Shown here: positions 51,903 through 60,576 of the stretch, in pieces
Position numbering within the stretch: the stretch's first letter is position 1
Layout: each line of letters starts with the position of its first letter
NCBI RefSeq assembly: GCF_003014485.1
Contig: NZ_PYGA01000003.1
Location: forward strand, 310,001-374,000
Direction: 5' to 3'
DNA length: 64,000 bases
Source of the DNA: Murinocardiopsis flavida
Lineage (GTDB): Bacteria; Actinomycetota; Actinomycetes; Streptosporangiales; Streptosporangiaceae
The notes under the pieces: model-generated
What the model saw: only the letters and a program-made list of their open reading frames with translations
What the model was told of the DNA's origin: nothing
Databases searched by the model: none
Program-made: the position numbers and the translations under genes

Positions 51903-53396
51903 TCAGCCCTCGGGCGGGATCGGGCCGCTGCGCACCCGCAGCGACGGCGGGCCCGGCGGCACGCTCGGCGCGGTTCCGCGGCGCGGTTTGAGCACCATCG
52001 GGTGCTTGTGCAACCGCGGGGTGGGTGCGGTCGTGGGCTCGTCAGCGGCCTCGGGCGCCGCGCCGTCGAACGCCGGACCGGTGGGCGCCGCGATCAGCGG
52101 GTGCGCTTCGTCGCTGGTGGGGTCGTCGGCGAGGAGGTCCCCGGCGAAACCGTCGTCCTCGGTGTCGGCGGAGTCGGGCGCCGCGGCGTTCGTGGACGCG
52201 TGCTTGATGGGGTTGCCGGTGGGGGTGCGCTTGGGCAGCACCGGGACATCGGAGGCCGCGGCGAGGGCTGCAGCGTCGTCGTGCGTCGCGCTGTTCACCG
52301 CGGCGGGTGCCGGCGCTTCGTCGGTCGGCTCGGCGGCCGGGGCGGCGGTGTCGGCCGGCTCGCCCCGATCTCCGTGCCGCTCCTCGTCCCGCTCCTCGTC
52401 CCGCTCCCCGTCGTGCTCTTCGGCCGCCTCGACGGGGGCGGCGGTGTCGGCCCCGTCGAGGTCGTCGTCGGTGCGGGCGGCGGGCACGAAGGGTTCCTCG
52501 GACGCCCGGAGCGGTTCGGCGGGTCCGGATCCGGCCGGCTCAGCGTCAAGCGCCGCGGCTTCGGGCGCCGGTGCGTCGCCGTCATCGGACCGTGGCGGCC
52601 CGGCCTCGGCCTCGGCAAGGTCGGCGACCTCGTCGCGGTCGAGCACCCGCACGGTCGCGTCGTCGGAGTCCTCGGGGCCGTCGCTGCGGAACCACGCGTC
52701 GCCGGCCACCTCGGTGCGCGGGACCTCGGCTGAGAGCGGGGTGTCGGCCGCGACCGGTCCCGGAGCGTCGAACCCAGGGACGACGGCCGAGGAGCGGAGC
52801 GGGACGGTATCGGGGGCGCCGCGGGCGTGGCGCGGCTGCTCCACGGGCTCGTCCGCCACGGTGTCGTCGTCGGGGGGGAGTTCGGCGGTGCGCCGCGCCC
52901 GCCGGGGCGCCCGCACCGCCGCACGGGGCCGTGCGCGGCCGTCGCGCAGGTGCACGATGACCCACAGCCAGAGCCGGAACGCCATGAGCAGGGCCGCCCA
53001 GGGGGCGACGGCGGCGAGCACCGGGGCGAAGTCCGCGTACAACTCCCGGTTGAGCAGGTGCAGGGCCGTCGTCGTCGCGGCGATGCCGATGAGGGCGAGG
53101 ACCAGGATGTCGACCCAGACCCGCTGCGACGGCGGCGCCGCGCGGAGCAGATAGGTCGTCCAGAACGCCATGACCAGGAGCAGCGTGAAAATGGCCGGAT
53201 AAAGATGCGCCATTTCCGCGGAGATGTTGCCCTGCCGGGCGACCTGGTACATGCCGTTGTAGGAGACGAAGACGGCGAGCGCCGCGATAACGGTGACACC
53301 GACGCCGCCCAGAATGATGACGGAGATCGGTGAACCCGGAGCGGGCCTCCGGTCGGCGGAGGGGCCGGCGGTCGGCTGGGAGGTTTTTTCGGCCAT
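51903..53396 (-). CDS. DUF2637 membrane protein with long acidic tail
   Basis: A 497-residue protein. The first 160 residues hold four transmembrane helices (PISVIILGGVGVTVIAALAV, YPAIFTLLLVMAFWTTYLLR, WVDILVLALIGIAATTTALH, VLAAVAPWAALLMAF) in a DUF2637-like arrangement, the domain also found in actinomycete plasmid spread (Spd) proteins. The rest is low-complexity, Asp/Glu/Pro/Ala-rich sequence with a DEERDEERH repeat and ends in a short basic segment (HKHPMVLKPRRG). The tail may be disordered and cytoplasmic. Function unknown; no conjugation genes are nearby. Confidence 0.7.
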   Translation of the reverse strand: MAEKTSQPTAGPSADRRPAPGSPISVIILGGVGVTVIAALAVFVSYNGMYQVARQGNISAEMAHLYPAIFTLLLVMAFWTTYLLRAAPPSQRVWVDILVLALIGIAATTTALHLLNRELYADFAPVLAAVAPWAALLMAFRLWLWVIVHLRDGRARPRAAVRAPRRARRTAELPPDDDTVADEPVEQPRHARGAPDTVPLRSSAVVPGFDAPGPVAADTPLSAEVPRTEVAGDAWFRSDGPEDSDDATVRVLDRDEVADLAEAEAGPPRSDDGDAPAPEAAALDAEPAGSGPAEPLRASEEPFVPAARTDDDLDGADTAAPVEAAEEHDGERDEERDEERHGDRGEPADTAAPAAEPTDEAPAPAAVNSATHDDAAALAAASDVPVLPKRTPTGNPIKHASTNAAAPDSADTEDDGFAGDLLADDPTSDEAHPLIAAPTGPAFDGAAPEAADEPTTAPTPRLHKHPMVLKPRRGTAPSVPPGPPSLRVRSGPIPPEG

Positions 53397-53610
53397 CGTG
53401 GGCAGCAGGGTACCCCGGTTTGCGCCGGTAATTCGAGGTCACGCACGAAAACGGCGGGATACCGGCGGGACGTGCGCACCCGGCTGCGGCCGCCGTCGGC
53501 GGAACTGCGCAGGACAGCGGTCCGCGCGGCCGCGGCGGCACGGCGGCGGGCCGGGTCGGGGCGGGCCGCCGTACCGTCCCATGTGGCCGCGTGATAGGCC
53601 GCGGTGCGGC

Positions 53611-53616
53611 TAGGCT
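53611..53616 (+). promoter_or_regulatory. Leaderless -10 element of cysS
   Basis: TAGGCT followed by 7 bases and the GTG at 53624, the same arrangement as gpmA. No Shine-Dalgarno precedes the GTG. Confidence 0.6.
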
Positions 53617-53623
53617 GGGACGC

Positions 53624-55021
53624 GTGAGTCTGCGCTTCTACGACACCCGAGCCCGCGAGGTCCGCGATTTCACCCCCCTGCGCGAGGGGTGCGTCTCGCT
53701 GTACCTGTGCGGCGCCACGGTGCAGGCGCCGCCGCACATCGGGCACATCCGCTCCGGTGTGACATTCGACATCCTGCGGCGGTGGCTCCTCCACAAGGGC
53801 TACGACGTCACGTTCTGCCGCAATGTCACCGACATCGACGACAAGATCATCAACCTCGCGAAGGCCGAGGCCGTCGAGTGGTGGCGCGTCAGCGAGCGCA
53901 ACCAGCGCGCCTTCACCCGCGCCTACGAGATCCTGGGCTGCCTGCCGCCTACCGTCGAGCCGCGCGCCACCGGGCACATCCCGGAGATGATCGAGCTCAT
54001 GCGGCGGCTCATCGACCGCGGGCACGCCTACGCCGCCGACGACGGCTCCGGCGACGTCTACTTCAAGGTCGACTCCTACCCCGCCTACGGCGAGCTCTCC
54101 GGCCAGCGCCCGGACGAAATGCGCGACGCCGACGACGGCGGGGGCCGCGCCAAGCGCGACTCCCGCGACTTCGCGCTGTGGAAGGGCGCCCGCCCCGGCG
54201 AGCCCGACTGGGCCACCCCCTGGGGTCGCGGCCGCCCGGGGTGGCACCTGGAGTGCTCCGCCATGGCCACCAAGTACCTCGGCGGCACCTTCGACATCCA
54301 CGGCGGCGGCCTCGACCTGGTGTTCCCGCACCACGAGAACGAAGAGGCGCAGTCGCGCGCCGCCGGCGACGGGTTCGCCCGCTACTGGCTGCACAACGGC
54401 ATGCTCACCATGGGCGGCGAGAAGATGGGCAAGTCCCTCGGCAACTCGCTGCTCATCCCCGACGTCGTCCAGCGGGTGCGCCCCGTCGAGCTGCGCTACT
54501 ACCTCGGCCAGGTGCAGTACCGCTCCAGCCAAGACTACTCCGAGGAGGCGCTGCACGAGGCCGCGGCCGCGTACCAGCGCATCGAGGGCTTCCTCACCCG
54601 GGCCGGCGAGATCACGGGCCCGGTGGGCACCGCCGACGTCCCCGCCGGCTTCGCGGCGGCCCTCGACGACGACCTCGGCGTCTCCCAGGCTCTCGCGGTG
54701 GTGCACGGCCACGTGCGCGACGGCAACTCCGCCCTCGCCGAAGGGGCGAAGGAGCGGGCCGCCGGTCTCGCGGCCGAGCTGCGCGCCATGCTCGGCGTCC
54801 TCGGGGTCGACCCGCTGTCCGAGCAGTGGTCCGGCGCCGGCGACTCCGGGCTGCGCGGCGTCGTCGACGCCCTCGTGTCCGTCGCCGTCGAGCAGCGCCA
54901 GGCGGCCCGCGCCCGCAAGGACTACGCCACCGCCGACACCATCCGCGACCGGCTCGCCGAGGCGGGCATCGTGGTCGAAGACACCCCCAACGGTCCCCGT
55001 TGGGAACTCAAACACGGCTGA
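53624..55021 (+). CDS. cysS: Cysteinyl-tRNA synthetase
   Basis: Class I synthetase of 465 residues. Motifs: [20 protein letters not shown] (HIGH-type, with the first zinc Cys), [14 protein letters not shown] (second Cys), [13 protein letters not shown] (zinc His and Glu) and the ATP loop [12 protein letters not shown], where KMGKS replaces the usual KMSKS. Full length and the C-terminal tRNA-binding helices ([20 protein letters not shown]) separate it from the related mycothiol ligase MshC, which is shorter. GTG at 53624 is set by the leaderless -10. rlmB follows, the usual partner. Confidence 0.95.
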   Translation: MSLRFYDTRAREVRDFTPLREGCVSLYLCGATVQAPPHIGHIRSGVTFDILRRWLLHKGYDVTFCRNVTDIDDKIINLAKAEAVEWWRVSERNQRAFTRAYEILGCLPPTVEPRATGHIPEMIELMRRLIDRGHAYAADDGSGDVYFKVDSYPAYGELSGQRPDEMRDADDGGGRAKRDSRDFALWKGARPGEPDWATPWGRGRPGWHLECSAMATKYLGGTFDIHGGGLDLVFPHHENEEAQSRAAGDGFARYWLHNGMLTMGGEKMGKSLGNSLLIPDVVQRVRPVELRYYLGQVQYRSSQDYSEEALHEAAAAYQRIEGFLTRAGEITGPVGTADVPAGFAAALDDDLGVSQALAVVHGHVRDGNSALAEGAKERAAGLAAELRAMLGVLGVDPLSEQWSGAGDSGLRGVVDALVSVAVEQRQAARARKDYATADTIRDRLAEAGIVVEDTPNGPRWELKHG

Positions 55022-55244
55022 ACCACAACCCGCGCGCGGCCATCATTGAAGCGGTGGCATTGAAGCGGCGGCCCGCGCACCGTCCGCGCCTCTGGGCGCC
55101 GTCCCGCGCCCGGTGCCGGCCACCGACGCCGATCTGCGCCCGTGCCAGCACGGGCCCGAATGCGGCCCAACCTCCCGCGCCGCGGCGCGGGAGGGCCCCG
55201 CGTGTCCGCGCGGGGCGAGCGTTTCCACGGAAGGACGGGCAGCG

Positions 55245-56210
55245 ATGCCGGCGAAGAAGAGCAAGAAGGGCCCGACCAAGGGCAGCGGGGGCAAGGGCCG
55301 GCGCTCGCTCGAAGGCAAGAAGACCACCCTGCCCGCCGAGGAGCGCCACTGGCACGGCCAGAAGCAGCGCCGCGCGGCGCAGGGCACGGACGCCGGGGAC
55401 AGGTCCGGCCCCGGCGCGCCGCGCTCCGGCGGCTCCCGGGGCGGCGGAGCGAAGTCCGAACTGCTCATCGGCCGCAACCCCGTCGTGGAGGCGCTGCGGG
55501 CCGGGATGCCCGCGACCAGGCTGTTCCTCGCCAACAGCATGGAGAACGACGACCGGGTGAACGAGGCCGCCAAGCTGGCCGGTGCGGCGGGCGTCGAGAT
55601 CCTGGAGGTCAACCGGGCCGAACTCGACCGCCGAAGCGAGAGCAACGGCCACCCCGGCGCCGTGCACCAGGGCATCGCCCTCCAGGTGCGGCCGTACCGC
55701 TACTGGGCCGACGGCGACCTGCTCGACGCCGCCCGCTCCGCCGAGGCCCCGGCGCTGATCATCGCCCTCGACGGGGTCACCGACCCGCACAACCTCGGGG
55801 CCGTCGCCCGGTCGGCCGCAGCGTTCGGCTCCCACGGCCTGCTCATCCCGGAGCGCCGCGCCGCGGGGGTCACCACCGCCGCGTGGAAGACCTCGGCCGG
55901 CACCCTCGCGCGGCTGCCGATCGCCCAGGCCACCAACCTCACCCGCACGCTGGAGGCGTACAAGAAGGCCGGCCTGTTCGTCGTCGGGCTGGGCGGCGAG
56001 GGCGACACCCCCCTCGACCGGCTCGACCTCGCCACCGGCCCGCTGGTCCTCGTGGTCGGCTCCGAGGGCAAGGGCCTGTCGCGGCTGGTCAGGGAGACCT
56101 GCGACGCCGTGGCGAGCATCCCGATCACCGGGGCGGAGTCGCTGAACGCGTCGGTCGCCGCGGGCGTCGCGCTCTACGAGGTGGCCCGCCGGAGGTCGTC
56201 CCGGCACTGA
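55245..56210 (+). CDS. rlmB: 23S rRNA (guanosine-2'-O-)-methyltransferase RlmB
   Basis: SPOUT-class (TrmH family) methyltransferase of 321 residues. The first 60 residues are a Lys/Arg/Gly-rich extension ([20 protein letters not shown]); a substrate-binding domain follows ([15 protein letters not shown]), then the knotted SAM-binding domain with [33 protein letters not shown] and [15 protein letters not shown]. It methylates G2251 (E. coli numbering) in the ribosomal P loop. ATG at 55245 has GGAAGGAC upstream. Placed downstream of cysS, as commonly found. Confidence 0.93.
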   Translation: MPAKKSKKGPTKGSGGKGRRSLEGKKTTLPAEERHWHGQKQRRAAQGTDAGDRSGPGAPRSGGSRGGGAKSELLIGRNPVVEALRAGMPATRLFLANSMENDDRVNEAAKLAGAAGVEILEVNRAELDRRSESNGHPGAVHQGIALQVRPYRYWADGDLLDAARSAEAPALIIALDGVTDPHNLGAVARSAAAFGSHGLLIPERRAAGVTTAAWKTSAGTLARLPIAQATNLTRTLEAYKKAGLFVVGLGGEGDTPLDRLDLATGPLVLVVGSEGKGLSRLVRETCDAVASIPITGAESLNASVAAGVALYEVARRRSSRH

Positions 56211-56250
56211 TCGCGAACCGGTAGCATTTCGACGTGGTGCACTGCGCCCG

Positions 56251-56326
56251 GCCGGTGTAGCTCAACAGGCAGAGCAATCGCCTTGTAAGCGATAGGTTAG
56301 GGGTTCAAATCCCCTCACCGGCTCCA
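56251..56326 (+). tRNA. tRNA-Thr (anticodon TGT)
   Basis: Complete cloverleaf: acceptor GCCGGTG/CACCGGC, D arm GCTC/GAGC, anticodon stem ATCGC/GCGAT with loop CTTGTAA (anticodon TGT at 56284-56286), variable loop AGGTT, T arm AGGGG/CCCCT with TTCAAAT, discriminator T and an encoded CCA (56324-56326). TAGCAT at 56222-56227 is a plausible -10. Confidence 0.97.
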
Positions 56327-56363
56327 AGAACCTGTATCACCGCAGGTCAGAGCATAGACAACC

Positions 56364-56395
56364 AACGGCCGCCCGCGACTCAGCGGGCGGCCGTT
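56364..56395 (+). terminator. Terminator hairpin after tRNA-Thr
   Basis: AACGGCCGCCCGC (56364-56376) pairs perfectly with GCGGGCGGCCGTT (56383-56395) around GACTCA. It is 37 bases beyond the tRNA. Confidence 0.8.
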
Positions 56396-56414
56396 GCACA
56401 TTCATTGCACATTC
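56394..56414 (+). repeat. Direct repeat TTGCACATTC x2
   Basis: TTGCACATTC occurs at 56394-56403 and 56405-56414, 1 base apart, overlapping the end of the terminator stem. Such AT-rich short repeats next to a tRNA 3' end are often seen where integrative elements have inserted or excised, but no integrase is present. Confidence 0.5.
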
Positions 56415-56444
56415 GATCGGGCTACACCAATCGCTTGTGCACGG

Positions 56445-56756
56445 TCAGTCCCGGCTGTCCGCGCCGATCCGTCCGCCATGGGTTGCATCAGGTGTGCACG
56501 ACCCTGGCCGAGGAGTTCTTGGGAGCGCGGCAAGGACTGCGGGCGCCACATCCCTGTCGGCGAGCACTGGGCTGCCGTCCGAGTCGTCTCCGATGTGTCG
56601 CAGGCCCGCAGCGGCGGCGGTCGAGAGCGAGGCGCGGTTGCCGGGCCGCATCCGGGCGACCACCGGGGTCCCCGGATCGTGTTCGGCGTGGAGTGCGAGC
56701 ACGTCGGCGAGGTCCGTCCGATCCGGGACGTGCAGGGTGAATCCTTCGGTTCGCAT
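56445..56756 (-). CDS. Hypothetical protein beside tRNA-Thr
   Basis: A 103-residue frame starting MRTEGFTLHVPDRTDLADVL with a good AGAGGGG 8 bases upstream. It keeps the G/C-rich third positions of real genes in most of its length, but I recognise no domain; the Ala/Pro-rich C-terminal half (AVLAALPRTPRPG) weakens the case. It lies alone between the tRNA and the serine hydrolase on the opposite strand. It may be a small accessory gene or a fragment left by an element inserted at the tRNA. Confidence 0.4.
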   Translation of the reverse strand: MRTEGFTLHVPDRTDLADVLALHAEHDPGTPVVARMRPGNRASLSTAAAAGLRHIGDDSDGSPVLADRDVAPAVLAALPRTPRPGSCTPDATHGGRIGADSRD

Positions 56757-56970
56757 GGTCACCCCTCTGTCGCACATCTCGCGGCCGTGCGGAGCCTACC
56801 CCGGGCCGGCGTACGCCGTGTTGCGCCCGGTGAGAGGGGGTTTTTGTTTCGGCCCTCGTTCTTGACCGGATATCGGGCATGTGCGCGGACCGTTCTGGTG
56901 AGTCCCGCGCCGCGGCGGGTATCCGCCTTTCAGCGGGGTTGCCGGGGGGAGACCTGCGAGGAGGGGCGAC

Positions 56971-58005
56971 GTGCGGGACGGTGATTGGATTGCCGACACG
57001 GCCGCGGAGATCCGCGGCGTGCTGAAGGTCATGGTGGACGCCGAGTGGCTGCCGGGCGGGGCCGCGGTCGTCGGTACCGGGAACATGTGGGAGTTCGTGA
57101 CCGTCGGGGAGGTGGGCCCGGAGCCCGGGCCGGGGTCCGGCCCGGCGCAGACCGCGCCGGACGTCCGCTACGACGTCGCGAGCCTGACCAAGGTCATGGC
57201 CACGTGGCCGCTCGTGGGGCGCGCACTTGCCGACGACGTGCTCGACCTCGACACGCCGCTGTCGGAGTACGTGGCCGGCGGGCCGTTTCCCGCAGGGGAG
57301 GTGACGGTGCGCGCGATCCTCACTCACACCTCGCGGCTGAATCCGGTGGCCTGGCTCGACCCCTACGTCGGTACCGACAGGGACCTGCTGGAGTCGATCC
57401 TCTCCGAACCGCTGGACGAACCGGGGTACCGCCCCATCGACCGCGGGTTCATCCTGCTCGGGATGCTGCTGGAGCGGCTGCTCGACGGCCGGCTGGACCG
57501 GCTCGCCGAGGAGACGTGGCGGGCCGCCGGCATGGCCGCGACGTCCTACGGCCCGCTGCCGCGCTCGGCGTCGGTGGCGCCGACGGGGCGCCGCATCGTC
57601 GGCGCGGCGCCCACCTGGGGCGTCGTGCACGACGAGGCAGCGGCGCTGATGGGCGGCGTCGCCGGGCACTGCGGGGTCTTCAGCACGGCGACGGACCTCG
57701 GCGCGTTCGCCCGCGACCTGCTGCGCGCGCACGGCGGCGAGGGCGGGCCGAGCACGTTCGCGCGGTTCCTGCGGCAGAGCTGGCGCCCGCAGGTGGTCGT
57801 CGACGAACGCCGTTCGCGCGGGCTCGCGTGGCTGGTCACGGGCAGTGGCGTGGTCTACCACCACGGGTACACCGGGACGAGTCTCTTTATGCAACCCGAT
57901 GCGGGCCGATACGTGGGCCTCTTGACCAACGCGGTGCATTTCGGCCGCCGCCGCCCCGGCCTCGCCGACCTGCGGGCGGCGGCCCGGGCGGCGTTCGCGA
58001 ACTGA
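56971..58005 (+). CDS. Serine hydrolase (class C beta-lactamase-like)
   Basis: A 344-residue protein of the beta-lactamase/transpeptidase-like fold. The nucleophile motif is DVASLTKVMA (SxxK, about 71-74), then a YxN-like region and the C-terminal HHGYTGTSLFM in place of KTG (HxG), as in class C-related esterases and D-aminopeptidases. No signal peptide is visible, so it acts inside the cell or leaves by another route. GTG at 56971 follows GAGGGG. True beta-lactamase activity cannot be assumed. Confidence 0.85.
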   Translation: MRDGDWIADTAAEIRGVLKVMVDAEWLPGGAAVVGTGNMWEFVTVGEVGPEPGPGSGPAQTAPDVRYDVASLTKVMATWPLVGRALADDVLDLDTPLSEYVAGGPFPAGEVTVRAILTHTSRLNPVAWLDPYVGTDRDLLESILSEPLDEPGYRPIDRGFILLGMLLERLLDGRLDRLAEETWRAAGMAATSYGPLPRSASVAPTGRRIVGAAPTWGVVHDEAAALMGGVAGHCGVFSTATDLGAFARDLLRAHGGEGGPSTFARFLRQSWRPQVVVDERRSRGLAWLVTGSGVVYHHGYTGTSLFMQPDAGRYVGLLTNAVHFGRRRPGLADLRAAARAAFAN

Positions 58006-58034
58006 CGCGCCGCCCCAGGGGGCGCGGGCCCCGG

Positions 58035-59168
58035 TCAGCGCCGCGACGCTGCGCGGCGGCGGCCGCGCCCGCGCCTGCGCGGGGGGTCGCGCTGCTCGGG
58101 CCCGTCGGACCCGTCGGCGCGCGGCGGCAGGTCGTAGGGGTTGCTGGTGGTCCTGCGGAGCAGGAACACGCCGACGGTGGCGAGGATCACGGCGAGCACC
58201 CCGCCCGCCAGCCAGAACGCCCACGCGGGCAGGATGGCGCTGTCCTCGGTCTCATCGGCGAGGTCGGGATCGAACGCCGGGACGTCCTTCGCGGTCGCGC
58301 CGGCGGCGTCGAGCGCACCCGGCGCGCTGAGCATGCCGTTGTCGGCGCCCTTGGTGATGGCCTCGGCCACCTGGGAGGGGCGCAGTTGCGGGTGCGCGGA
58401 GCGGATCAGCGCCGCGGTGCCCGCGGCGAACGCGGCGGCCGCACCGTTGCCGGACGCCGTGCCGTAGCCGCCCCCGGCCTTGGTGGTCTCGACCTGCTCG
58501 CCGGGCGCGGACAGGCCGCCGCCCCCGGCGGCCGCCCCCTGCGCCGCGGAGCGCACGCTCAGCGCGCCCTTCGGCGCGCCCGGCCCGGCGGCCTGCACGA
58601 CGACGACGCCGTTGCGGCGGGCGTAGCCGACGGCCTCGCTCAGCCCGGCGCGGGCACCCTTCGGGACCGGCCCCGCGGTCAGCGCGATGACCTGGGCGCC
58701 GTCGGCCACGGCGGAGCGGACACCGCGCGCCTGCGCGTCCTCCGCGACGCCGCCCGCCTTCGGGTCGTCCGCGTCGGCGGCGACCCGGACCGACAGGATC
58801 CGCGCGTCGGGCGCGACGCCCATGACGCCGCCGGTGTGCTCGCGGCCGTGCCCGCGCGCCGCCACCAGCCCGGCGGTGCGGGTGCCGCGGTCGCCGTACT
58901 CCGGGTCGCCGGGATCGCGGTCCTGGCCGGTGGTGTCGTCGCCGTGGGTGACGGCGTCGGTGAGGTCGGGGTGGTCGTCGCGCACACCGGTGTCGAGCAC
59001 GGCGACGGTGACGCCGGAGCCCTCGCTCTGCCGCCACGCCTCGGCGGCGCCGACCGTGTCGAGGCCCCATTGGTCCATGCGCAGGCCGCCGCCGGTGTCG
59101 GCCGCCGCGGGATGCGCGCTCAGCAGCACGGCCGTCGCCGCAGCGATCGCGGCCCTCCTCGCCCGCAT
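58035..59168 (-). CDS. Mycosin-like subtilase lacking catalytic His and Ser
   Basis: A 377-residue S8-family protein with a signal peptide (RAAIAAATAVLLSAHPAAAD), a subtilisin-like domain and a C-terminal transmembrane helix (PAWAFWLAGGVLAVILATVGVFLL) plus Arg-rich tail, the layout of type VII secretion mycosins. The catalytic Asp59 is kept (VAVLDTGV), but the His of HGT is Arg94 (GDRGTRTAG), the oxyanion Asn is Pro196 (AAGPGAP), and the serine of GTS is Gly242 (SGNGAAAAF). It should not be a protease. No ESX genes lie nearby. GGGAAGGGG precedes the ATG. Confidence 0.8.
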   Translation of the reverse strand: MRARRAAIAAATAVLLSAHPAAADTGGGLRMDQWGLDTVGAAEAWRQSEGSGVTVAVLDTGVRDDHPDLTDAVTHGDDTTGQDRDPGDPEYGDRGTRTAGLVAARGHGREHTGGVMGVAPDARILSVRVAADADDPKAGGVAEDAQARGVRSAVADGAQVIALTAGPVPKGARAGLSEAVGYARRNGVVVVQAAGPGAPKGALSVRSAAQGAAAGGGGLSAPGEQVETTKAGGGYGTASGNGAAAAFAAGTAALIRSAHPQLRPSQVAEAITKGADNGMLSAPGALDAAGATAKDVPAFDPDLADETEDSAILPAWAFWLAGGVLAVILATVGVFLLRRTTSNPYDLPPRADGSDGPEQRDPPRRRGRGRRRAASRR

Positions 59169-59269
59169 GGTGCCGGCCCCTTCCCGTCCGCGTTCCCACC
59201 GGTGTGCCGGCGCCCGTCGCGCCGCGGCGCTGGCCATTGTGCCATCAGGGTGCGGCGCCGGGTCCCGCA

Positions 59270-60097
59270 TCACCGGTCCGGGGCCAGGGTGAGGCCCACC
59301 CGGTCGGCGACGGCGAGGCCCAGCGTGCACGCCGCGCTGCCGCCGTTCTCGGCGACGGCGAGCCGCCCGGCGGAGTCGGTGAGTAGCAGCAGTTCGCCCG
59401 GTCCGGCGTCGCCGAACGTGCGCGCCAGGGGGAGGACCCGCACGGTGCCGTGCGCGTGCAGGGCGAGCGCCGCTGCGCCTGTGGCGCACATCGCGGCGAT
59501 GTCGGTGCCGCGCAGGCTCAACTGGCAGTTGCCGAAGCGGTCGATGGTGTGGACCTCGCCCTCGGCCGTGCCGCGGCCGGTGGTGCGCACCGGATCGGGC
59601 AGCCGCCGCAGGTCCGCCGCCGGCAGGGGCCGCCCGGCGGCGGCGACCGGCAGCCCGGCGGCGATGCGGGCGCCGACCGGGGCGTAGACGTCGCGGCCGT
59701 GGAAGGTCGCCGACACCGGGTGCCGCCACAGGGCCGGCTCGGTGAGTTCGACGGCGGCGTCGCCCCCGCCGAGCGTGTCGGCCGCCCACGCCAGCAGGCC
59801 GTTGTCGGGGCCGACGAGCACGTGCCCGCCCGCCGCCACGGCGACGCTGCGCCGCTCGGTCCCCACACCGGGGTCGACCACCGCGACGTGCACACCGGGG
59901 GGCAGGTCGGCGACCGCCTCGGCGAGGACCGCCGCTCCGCGCCGGATGTCGCCGGGCGGGACGTCGTGGGTGATGTCGATGACGCGCGCACGGGGGGCGT
60001 GGAGGAGCATCTGCCCATGGCACACCGCGACGAAGCCGTCGGCGCGACCATAGTCGGTGAGAAAGGACAGGTAACTGTAACCCGCAAGGTCAGACAT
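59270..60097 (-). CDS. SAM hydrolase (SAM hydroxide adenosyltransferase) family protein
   Basis: A 275-residue DUF62 protein. Family motifs: LSFLTDYGRADGFV (Asp for the adenosyl ribose), IDITHDVPPGDIRRGA, VAVVDPGVGTERRSVAV, LVGPDNGLLAWA and FHGRDVYAPVGARIA. Members split S-adenosyl-methionine to adenosine and methionine; fluorinase and chlorinase are diverged relatives. The typical Asp/Arg/His hydrolase set appears intact. Start ATG at 60097 begins at the conserved N-terminus. The mycosin-like gene follows on the same strand after about 100 bases. Confidence 0.9.
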   Translation of the reverse strand: MSDLAGYSYLSFLTDYGRADGFVAVCHGQMLLHAPRARVIDITHDVPPGDIRRGAAVLAEAVADLPPGVHVAVVDPGVGTERRSVAVAAGGHVLVGPDNGLLAWAADTLGGGDAAVELTEPALWRHPVSATFHGRDVYAPVGARIAAGLPVAAAGRPLPAADLRRLPDPVRTTGRGTAEGEVHTIDRFGNCQLSLRGTDIAAMCATGAAALALHAHGTVRVLPLARTFGDAGPGELLLLTDSAGRLAVAENGGSAACTLGLAVADRVGLTLAPDR

Positions 60098-60170
60098 AGG
60101 GTATCTACTCTTCCGCACGCCCGATGAGTCGCTAGCATAAGTCGCGCCAATCCGGACGAGGAGGCGCACG

Positions 60171-60494
60171 ATGCCGAATGTCGGCCCATTTGATCAAGAA
60201 ATATCCGAATCACCACCATCCGATGCGAGTCCGGCGGAAGACTCCGACCTGGGCGAACGCGACCGCCGCATCCTCATCTTCGAACGCCAGTGGTGGAAGC
60301 TCGAAGGCTCGAAGGAGCAGGCCATCCGCGACGAGTTCGGCTTCTCCGCCACCCGCTACTACCAGCTCCTCAACGGGCTGGTCGAACGCCCCGACGCCCT
60401 GGCGTTCGACCCCCTGACCGTCAAGCGCCTGCGCCGGGTGCGCGCCGACCGCCGCCGCCAGCGCACCGCGCGGTCCCTCGGCATCCAGCTCTAG
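60171..60494 (+). CDS. DUF3263 protein
   Basis: A 107-residue protein with an acidic N-terminus and a DUF3263 domain: LGERDRRILIFERQWWKLEG, KEQAIRDEFGFSATRYYQLL and FDPLTVKRLRRVRADRRRQR. The helical core resembles a helix-turn-helix and the basic end suggests nucleic acid binding. The family often lies upstream of the trehalose genes otsB and otsA, as here, but its function is unknown. GAGGAGG precedes the ATG. Confidence 0.88.
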   Translation: MPNVGPFDQEISESPPSDASPAEDSDLGERDRRILIFERQWWKLEGSKEQAIRDEFGFSATRYYQLLNGLVERPDALAFDPLTVKRLRRVRADRRRQRTARSLGIQL

Positions 60495-60576
60495 CCCCGC
60501 GGTCCGGGTCCGCTCCCCGGCCCCGTCCGGCGGGCCGCGAGTACCCCACGAGCGGCCGCTACGCGACAATGCACGC

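Noticed and set aside
53624-55021. Assignment as MshC (mycothiol cysteine ligase) instead of CysS
   Set aside because: Length of 465 residues, the C-terminal tRNA-binding helices and the downstream rlmB point to CysS.
56394-56984. Rightward frames between tRNA-Thr and the serine hydrolase
   Set aside because: No recognisable domain and no ribosome-binding site; they are antisense to the better candidate at 56445-56756.
56971-58005. Calling the serine hydrolase a beta-lactamase resistance gene
   Set aside because: Only fold-level SxxK and HxG motifs are seen and there is no export signal; many such proteins are esterases or peptidases.
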